Shown here: piece by piece, positions 60,037 through 64,000 of the stretch
Layout: each line of letters begins with the position of its first letter
Numbering within the stretch: position 1 is the first letter of the stretch
Made by a program: the position numbers and the translations under genes
The notes under the pieces: model-generated
The model's database searches: none
What the model saw: the letters and a program-made list of their open reading frames with translations, nothing else
What the model was told of the DNA's origin: nothing
Assembly: GCF_021390435.2 (NCBI RefSeq)
Contig: NZ_JAJVCN010000001.1
Location: 124,001-188,000, forward strand
DNA: 64,000 bases
Direction: 5' to 3'
Source of the DNA: Kibdelosporangium philippinense
GTDB taxonomy: Bacteria > Actinomycetota > Actinomycetes > Mycobacteriales > Pseudonocardiaceae

Positions 60037-61209
60037 ATGCGAACTCAGGTGGCCATCGTCGGGGCCGGACCGGCCGGGCTGCTGCTGTCCCATCTGCTGT
60101 GGATGGAGGGCATCGACTCGATCGTTCTGGAGAACCGCAGCCGGGACTACGTGGAGAAACGTGTCCGGGCTGGCGTGTGCGAAGACCCGACGGTCAAGCT
60201 GTTGCGGGAAGTTGGATTGGCCGAGCGGCTCGACGTGGAAGGTATGCCGCATCGCGGAATCGTCTTGCGGTTCGACGGCGAGGACCACCGGATCGCACTG
60301 ACGGATCTGACCGGCCGCACGATTACCGTGTACGGGCAACAGGAAATCGTCAAAGACCTGATCGCCGCCCGGCTCAAGGCGGACGCGCAGATCCACTTTG
60401 AAGTATCCGATGTGGAACTGCATGACGTAACTGGCGACAAACCGCGAGTGACCTATATGGACTCTGACGGTGTCGCGCACGAGATCCAGGCTGACGTGAT
60501 CGCGGGCTGCGACGGGTTTCACGGCATCAGTCGACCGTCTGTTCCAGACAGTGATCTGACCGTCTACGACCACGTGTACCCCTTCGCTTGGCTCGGTGTC
60601 CTTGTCGAGGCGCCGCCCGCGAACGACGAGCTGATCTACGCCAACCATGAGAACGGCTTCGCACTGCACAGCATGCGTACGCCGGAAGTGACCCGGCTCT
60701 ACCTGCAGGTCGACCCGGCGGATTCGCTCGACCGCTGGTCAGACGCCCGGATCTGGGACGAATTGCAGACGCGGTTCGCCATCGATGGCTTCGCTCTGCA
60801 CGAAGGTCCGATCCTGGAACGCCTGCTCTCACCGATGCGCAGCTTTGTGGTTGAGCCAATGCGCTACGGCCGATTGTTCCTCGCGGGTGACTCGGCGCAC
60901 ATCGTGCCACCGACCGGCGCCAAGGGGATGAACCTCGCTGTGCACGACGTGCTGGTGCTGTCGCGGGCGCTCAAAGCTTTGCTGTCCGAGGGTAACAGCG
61001 ACCTCGTCGACTCCTATTCGGACACTTGCCTGCGCAGGGTCTGGCGTGCGGAGCAGTTCTCGTACTTCATGACCACAATGCTGCACCGGGACAATCACGC
61101 CGACGCGTTCCAGCACCGGTTGCGGCTTGCCCAACTGCGGTACACCGCGTCATCGAGCGCCGCTGCCACCAGCCTCGCCGAGAACTACGTCGGCCTGCCG
61201 TTTCCGTAG
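60037..61209 (+). CDS. pobA: 4-Hydroxybenzoate 3-monooxygenase PobA
   Basis: A 390-residue class A flavin monooxygenase: VAIVGAGPAGLLLSHLLWME (about 5-24) with GxGxxG, VRAGVCEDPTVKLLREVGLA, VIAGCDGFHGISRPSVPDSD (about 155-174) with the DG motif, and GRLFLAGDSAHIVPPTGAKG (about 281-300) with GD. It converts 4-hydroxybenzoate to protocatechuate, the substrate of PcaHG immediately downstream. ATG at 60037 fits the family N-terminus; no ribosome site is evident, so the transcript may be leaderless. Followed by pcaH with a 9-bp gap. Confidence 0.92.
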   Translation: MRTQVAIVGAGPAGLLLSHLLWMEGIDSIVLENRSRDYVEKRVRAGVCEDPTVKLLREVGLAERLDVEGMPHRGIVLRFDGEDHRIALTDLTGRTITVYGQQEIVKDLIAARLKADAQIHFEVSDVELHDVTGDKPRVTYMDSDGVAHEIQADVIAGCDGFHGISRPSVPDSDLTVYDHVYPFAWLGVLVEAPPANDELIYANHENGFALHSMRTPEVTRLYLQVDPADSLDRWSDARIWDELQTRFAIDGFALHEGPILERLLSPMRSFVVEPMRYGRLFLAGDSAHIVPPTGAKGMNLAVHDVLVLSRALKALLSEGNSDLVDSYSDTCLRRVWRAEQFSYFMTTMLHRDNHADAFQHRLRLAQLRYTASSSAAATSLAENYVGLPFP

Positions 61210-61218
61210 GAGGAAACC

Positions 61219-61923
61219 GTGTATCTACGCGACGCGCCCGGCACTCATCCGCCGCTGGACAGCCCGGGGTACAAGTCGACCGGGCTGCGGCATCCACTGC
61301 AGCGCCCCGTTTTATTGCCGCAGAAGCTGACCGAGATCACCGGGCCATTGCTGGGTGAAGGCCGGCTTGGTCCCAACGACAACGACCTGACCGTGCAGCA
61401 TGCCGGTGAGCCACAAGGGCAGCGGATCATCGTGCACGGCAAGTTGGTGGACGGCAACGGAAAACCAGTGCCGAACTCGTTGGTCGAGATCTGGCAGGCC
61501 AACGCGGGCGGACGGTACAAGCACGCGCAGGACCGGTGGCCGAGCCCGCTTGACCCGAATTTCGACGGTGTGGGAAGGACGTTGACCGACGCCGAGGGCC
61601 GGTACACGTTCACCACCATCAAACCTGGCGCTTATCCGTGGCAGAACCACGACAACGCCTGGCGTCCGGCGCACATCCACTTCTCGGTGTTCGGACGGTC
61701 GTTCACGCAACGGCTGGTCACCCAGATGTACTTCCCGGACGATCCGCTGTTCTCCCAGGACCCGATCTTCAACTCGGTCCCGGACCCGGCGGCCAGGGCC
61801 AGGATGGTCTCGGCCTTCGACATGTCACGGACCATTCCCAACTGGGCCTTGGCTTTCTCGTTCGACATCGTCCTGCGTGGCCAGGACGCCACGCCGTTCG
61901 AGGAAGAGGTGGACGACGAATGA
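61219..61923 (+). CDS. pcaH: Protocatechuate 3,4-dioxygenase beta subunit PcaH
   Basis: A 234-residue intradiol dioxygenase beta subunit: RIIVHGKLVDGNGKPVPNSL (about 73-92), LVEIWQANAGGRYKHAQDRW, and the iron-ligand region with Tyr in KPGAYPWQN (about 137-145) and two His in WRPAHIHFSVF (about 151-161). It carries the ferric site; it pairs with PcaG to cleave protocatechuate between the hydroxyls. GTG at 61219 follows TAGGAGG by 5 bp. ATGA overlap with pcaG. Confidence 0.92.
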   Translation: MYLRDAPGTHPPLDSPGYKSTGLRHPLQRPVLLPQKLTEITGPLLGEGRLGPNDNDLTVQHAGEPQGQRIIVHGKLVDGNGKPVPNSLVEIWQANAGGRYKHAQDRWPSPLDPNFDGVGRTLTDAEGRYTFTTIKPGAYPWQNHDNAWRPAHIHFSVFGRSFTQRLVTQMYFPDDPLFSQDPIFNSVPDPAARARMVSAFDMSRTIPNWALAFSFDIVLRGQDATPFEEEVDDE

Positions 61924-62441
61924 CCACGCCTTCCCAGACCGTCGGGCCGTTCTTGTCCATCGGGCTTCCTTGGCCTGACGGCCCGACTGTCGTTCCCCTC
62001 GATACCCCCGGCGCGATCCGGATCGTCGGTACGGTGTTCGATGGTGCCGGGAACACCGTTCCTGATGCGTTGATCGAGACCTGGCAGGCCGATCCGGACG
62101 GGCATTTCGACCACCCTGATGACCCGTCGGGCCCACTGCGTAAGGAGTTCCGTGCTTTCGGGCGCTGTCCGACCGATGTGGACGGCAACTACTGGATCTT
62201 GACGTTGCCGCCCGGCGCGATCCCCGGACAGGCGCCGCACATCGACGTCTCGGTGTTCGCCCGTGGGCTGCTGAACCGAGTGGTCACGCGGATCTACTTC
62301 GCCGACGACGCCAGCGACCCGGTGCTGTCCAGTGTGGATCCGGAACGCAGGCACACGTTGATCGCGCAGCCAACCGAGGACGGCTACCGCTTCGACATCC
62401 GCCTGCAAGGCGAAGGCGAAACCGTGTTCTTCGACGTCTAG
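61920..62441 (+). CDS. pcaG: Protocatechuate 3,4-dioxygenase alpha subunit PcaG
   Basis: A 173-residue alpha subunit: TPSQTVGPFLSIGLPWPDGP at the start, IRIVGTVFDGAGNTVPDALI (about 33-52), and GQAPHIDVSVFARGLLNRVV. The iron-binding Tyr/His set of PcaH is absent, as expected in alpha subunits. ATG overlaps the pcaH stop (ATGA). It is the last gene of pobA-pcaHG and ends 3 bp before palindromic repeat E. Confidence 0.9.
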   Translation: MTTPSQTVGPFLSIGLPWPDGPTVVPLDTPGAIRIVGTVFDGAGNTVPDALIETWQADPDGHFDHPDDPSGPLRKEFRAFGRCPTDVDGNYWILTLPPGAIPGQAPHIDVSVFARGLLNRVVTRIYFADDASDPVLSSVDPERRHTLIAQPTEDGYRFDIRLQGEGETVFFDV

Positions 62442-62443
62442 CC

Positions 62444-62487
62444 TCGTGAGTGGTTATCAGGGTTAGAACACGGATAACCACTCACGA
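62444..62487. repeat. Palindromic intergenic repeat, copy E
   Basis: TCGTGAGTGGTTATC (62444-62458) pairs with GATAACCACTCACGA (62473-62487), loop AGGGTTAGAACACG. It follows the pcaG stop at once and could end the pobA-pcaHG transcript. On the minus strand it cuts off a FAD-oxidoreductase remnant. Confidence 0.92.
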
Positions 62488-62621
62488 CAGACCTTCGCGG
62501 CCTGTGGAAGATATAGGGGCCCGGCGAGGCGCTTGCGCAGCCGGTCCCAATCGGACGGCGCGGCCATGCCGAAACCGGTCATGGCCGCACACAGTCCAAC
62601 GAGAAGGTCACGCCTGCTCAC
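62463..62621 (-). pseudogene. Truncated N-terminus of a Tat-secreted FAD-linked oxidoreductase
   Basis: A 52-residue minus-strand frame from GTG 62621 reads VSRRDLLVGLCAAMTGFGMA (twin-arginine signal with SRRDLL) and then PSDWDRLRKRLAGPLYLPQA, the usual beginning of berberine-bridge-type FAD oxidases after signal cleavage. It then runs into repeat copy E and stops in its loop, so several hundred residues are missing. The repeat marks the break point. It is too short to have a function. Confidence 0.6.
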
Positions 62622-62653
62622 CGTCTTGATTCATGACGTTAACCACAGTCGGA

Positions 62654-63091
62654 CTACTCCGCGAGCGAAGCGTCCAGCGTGATGGTCGTGCCGGCAAGCG
62701 CCTTCGAGATCGGGCAGGTCTTCTCCGCGGTGGCCGCCAGCTCGGCGAACTTGTCCTTGTCCAGGCCCTCGACCTTGGCGACGAGCGTCACCGCGATCTC
62801 GGTCAGCTTGAAGCCGCCATCGGGGTCCGGACCGAGGGTGACCTCGGCGCTGACGTCCACAGTGCCCGGTGTGAAACCAGCGCGCTTCACCGTGCCGGTG
62901 AAGTTCATCGCCAGGCAGGACGAGTGCGCCGCGGCGATCAGCTCTTCCGGGCTGGTCATGCCGTCCGGGTCGCCGGTGCGGGCCGGGAAGGTGACACGGA
63001 ACTGTCCAGCGTTGGACGAGTCGAGGGTGACGTTGCCGCCACCAGTCTGCAGGTCGCCTTCCCAGCGGGTGGTCGCGTCGCGGCTTGGCAT
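62654..63091 (-). CDS. OsmC/Ohr-family peroxiredoxin
   Basis: A 145-residue OsmC-family thiol peroxidase: GGGNVTLDSSNAGQFRVTFP at the start, and two redox Cys in AAHSSCLAMNFTGTVKRAGF (about 54-73) and AATAEKTCPISKALAGTTIT (about 119-138). It reduces organic hydroperoxides. ATG at 63091 is preceded by GAAGGAG and lies 2 bp after the ohrR stop, so the two are one operon. A much longer open frame upstream is a shadow of ohrR and the methyltransferase. Confidence 0.88.
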   Translation of the reverse strand: MPSRDATTRWEGDLQTGGGNVTLDSSNAGQFRVTFPARTGDPDGMTSPEELIAAAHSSCLAMNFTGTVKRAGFTPGTVDVSAEVTLGPDPDGGFKLTEIAVTLVAKVEGLDKDKFAELAATAEKTCPISKALAGTTITLDASLAE

Positions 63092-63093
63092 GG

Positions 63094-63555
63094 TCAGTGT
63101 TCTCCTTCGTGTGCTGTGGTTCGGGCGGACGTGGTGACTCGCCGCAACAGATCCATGAGTACACCGAGATCCTGGTTGTTCAGGCCCAGTGCGCATCCGA
63201 TCGCGGGTGGGATCTCCTGCGCGCGCTCGCGCATGGCGATCCCGTCCGGCGTCAGGCTCACCACGACGCTTCGCTCGTCGTCCGCCTGTCGCCTGCGTTG
63301 CACCAGCCCACGCGTCTCCAACCGCTTGAGCAGTGGGGAGACGGTGCCGTAGTCGAGGTGAAGGGCGGCACCGATCTGCTTGATCGGCTGGTTGTCCCGC
63401 TCCCACAGCACCAGCAACACCAGGTACTGCGGGTATGTGAGGTCCAGCTCGGCAAGCAGTGGCCGGTACACGTCCGTGACCGCCCTGGACGCCGCGTACA
63501 GCGCGAAGCATGCCTGCTCGTCGAGCAGGAGGAGGTTCCTGGCGTCCTCGGTCAT
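63094..63555 (-). CDS. ohrR: MarR-family organic-hydroperoxide regulator OhrR
   Basis: A 153-residue MarR protein. LLLDEQACFALYAASRAVTD (about 8-27) carries the N-terminal reactive Cys of OhrR, which senses hydroperoxides. The winged helix is PIKQIGAALHLDYGTVSPLL (about 57-76) with KRLETRGLVQRRRQADDERS. It sits directly before osmC in one operon, so it likely represses both until oxidised. Confidence 0.9.
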   Translation of the reverse strand: MTEDARNLLLLDEQACFALYAASRAVTDVYRPLLAELDLTYPQYLVLLVLWERDNQPIKQIGAALHLDYGTVSPLLKRLETRGLVQRRRQADDERSVVVSLTPDGIAMRERAQEIPPAIGCALGLNNQDLGVLMDLLRRVTTSARTTAHEGEH

Positions 63556-63575
63556 GCCAAAACCCTAGCGCGCGA

Positions 63576-63590
63576 TTACATCGTGTGCAA
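63576..63590. promoter_or_regulatory. Candidate OhrR operator
   Basis: TTACATCGTGTGCAA is an imperfect palindrome (TTGCA facing TGTAA) 21 bp upstream of the ohrR start, overlapping the stop of the methyltransferase gene. OhrR sites are often of this A/T-edged form. Weak evidence. Confidence 0.35.
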
Positions 63591-64000
63591 GGTAACCGCT
63601 TGGAAATGCCAGATGACCATCTGGGGGCCGGTCGCGGCGTACGCCGCCTCGGGAACCAACGCGGCCAACGACCAGGGCCAAACATCCCACGGACCAGGCT
63701 CTTCTGCCTTGTCGAGCATCGTGGCGCGCTGCGGTTCCTCGCAGCCGAGCAGCGTGAAGCCCGCTTGCAGGGACGCGCGCAGGTAGTCGCCCATCGAATG
63801 GCGATACGTGACGAGCCTGTGGGGTTCGCCGCGCGGCCCGCGGACGGTCGGGATCGAGCCGCGCAGGACACCGTCCGGGTGGATGTCCGCGATGACCAGG
63901 TGTCCGCCTGGCTTCAGCACCCTGGCGAACTCCGCGAAGATCGGCCCGAGATCCGGGTTGTGCGTCAACGCGAGGCCGCAGACGATCAGGTCGACCTCGT
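63576..64000 (-). CDS. Class I SAM-dependent methyltransferase, partial (N-terminus outside window)
   Basis: The C-terminal part of a Rossmann-fold methyltransferase; the frame runs off the right edge. Visible are VDLIVCGLALTHNPDLGPIF (post-motif II/III region), ARVLKPGGHLVIADIHPDGV with the classical LKPGG motif III, and a C-terminus QAGFTLLGCEEPQRATMLDK. The ATG at 63968 is internal, not a start. Substrate unknown. It lies upstream of ohrR on the same strand with 20 bp between stop and the ohrR ATG. Confidence 0.82.
   Translation of the reverse strand, partial: EVDLIVCGLALTHNPDLGPIFAEFARVLKPGGHLVIADIHPDGVLRGSIPTVRGPRGEPHRLVTYRHSMGDYLRASLQAGFTLLGCEEPQRATMLDKAEEPGPWDVWPWSLAALVPEAAYAATGPQMVIWHFQAVTLHTM

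Noticed and set aside
62654..63871. 405-codon frame containing OsmC at its end
   Set aside because: Only the last 145 codons are OsmC; the rest is an Arg/Pro-rich shadow of ohrR and the methyltransferase.

Overview
The window is high-GC actinobacterial DNA. Gene content, GTG/TTG starts, ATGA-type stop/start overlaps and homologues of the Mycobacterium/Rhodococcus cholesterol regulon point to a soil actinomycete, most likely Pseudonocardiaceae (Amycolatopsis/Kibdelosporangium/Lentzea type). The genus is inference. Most of the window is a steroid (cholesterol-type) catabolic and uptake island, followed by a protocatechuate/4-hydroxybenzoate block.

Layout. (1) 0.1-8.3 kb: first half of the KstR2-type regulon for steroid rings C/D (HIP): fadE32-like, fadE31, an extra enoyl-CoA hydratase and fadD3 on the minus strand, divergent from fadE30-ipdF-kstR2-fadA6, with a perfect KstR2 operator between them. 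(2) 8.3-17.5 kb: an unrelated block that splits the HIP genes: a sterol-unrelated gene fragment, a secreted M14 carboxypeptidase, an alpha-galactosidase gene with its catalytic core deleted, and a large poly-epsilon-lysine-synthetase-like protein coupled to an M1 metallopeptidase. (3) 17.5-22.5 kb: second half of the HIP genes (ipdC-ipdB-ipdA-echA20, divergent from two SDR genes homologous to Rv3549c/Rv3548c). (4) 22.5-23.6 kb: an AbiEi-like/DUF559 gene bracketed by two copies of a palindromic repeat. (5) 23.6-36.8 kb: side-chain degradation genes with KstR-type operators: fadA5 and cyp125; an esterase; an SDR with ltp3-ltp4-DUF35; a fadD; echA19, fadD19 and a nitronate-monooxygenase-like gene. 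(6) 36.7-39.1 kb: gene debris (frameshifted DUF3159 protein, TetR tail), a TetR gene with its target gene, and a membrane protein. (7) 39.1-41.3 kb: fadE26-fadE27. (8) 42.2-55.1 kb: one long operon hsd4A-ALDH-SDR-yrbE4AB-mce4ABCDEF-mas4AB, the Mce4 sterol importer, with a repeat element inserted between mce4D and mce4E. (9) 55.1-62.4 kb: pcaIJ-pcaB-pcaR, two small ORFs, a second IclR gene, pobA and pcaHG. (10) 62.4-64 kb: a truncated FAD-oxidoreductase remnant, osmC/ohrR and a partial methyltransferase.

How it works together. Mce4/YrbE4 imports sterol. CYP125 oxidises the side chain. FadD19, FadE26/27, EchA19, Hsd4A and FadA5 carry out side-chain beta-oxidation, and Ltp3/Ltp4 with the DUF35 protein are likely aldolase-type partners. 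FadD3, FadE30, IpdF, IpdC, EchA20, IpdAB, FadA6 and FadE31/32 degrade the last two rings. The operators fall into two classes, KstR type (TnnAACnnGTTnnA) for uptake and side chain and KstR2 type (AnCAAGnnCTTGnT) for HIP genes, so the regulatory split known from Mycobacterium is preserved. No kstR, ring A/B genes, chsE1/E2, chsH1/H2 or ltp2 are seen here.

The most notable non-textbook signals are a five-copy palindromic repeat that sits at gene 3' ends and brackets one nuclease-like gene, a separate inverted-repeat element inserted inside the mce4 operon in frame with the Mce4E lipoprotein, the Pls-like/M1 pair, and several half-eroded genes.
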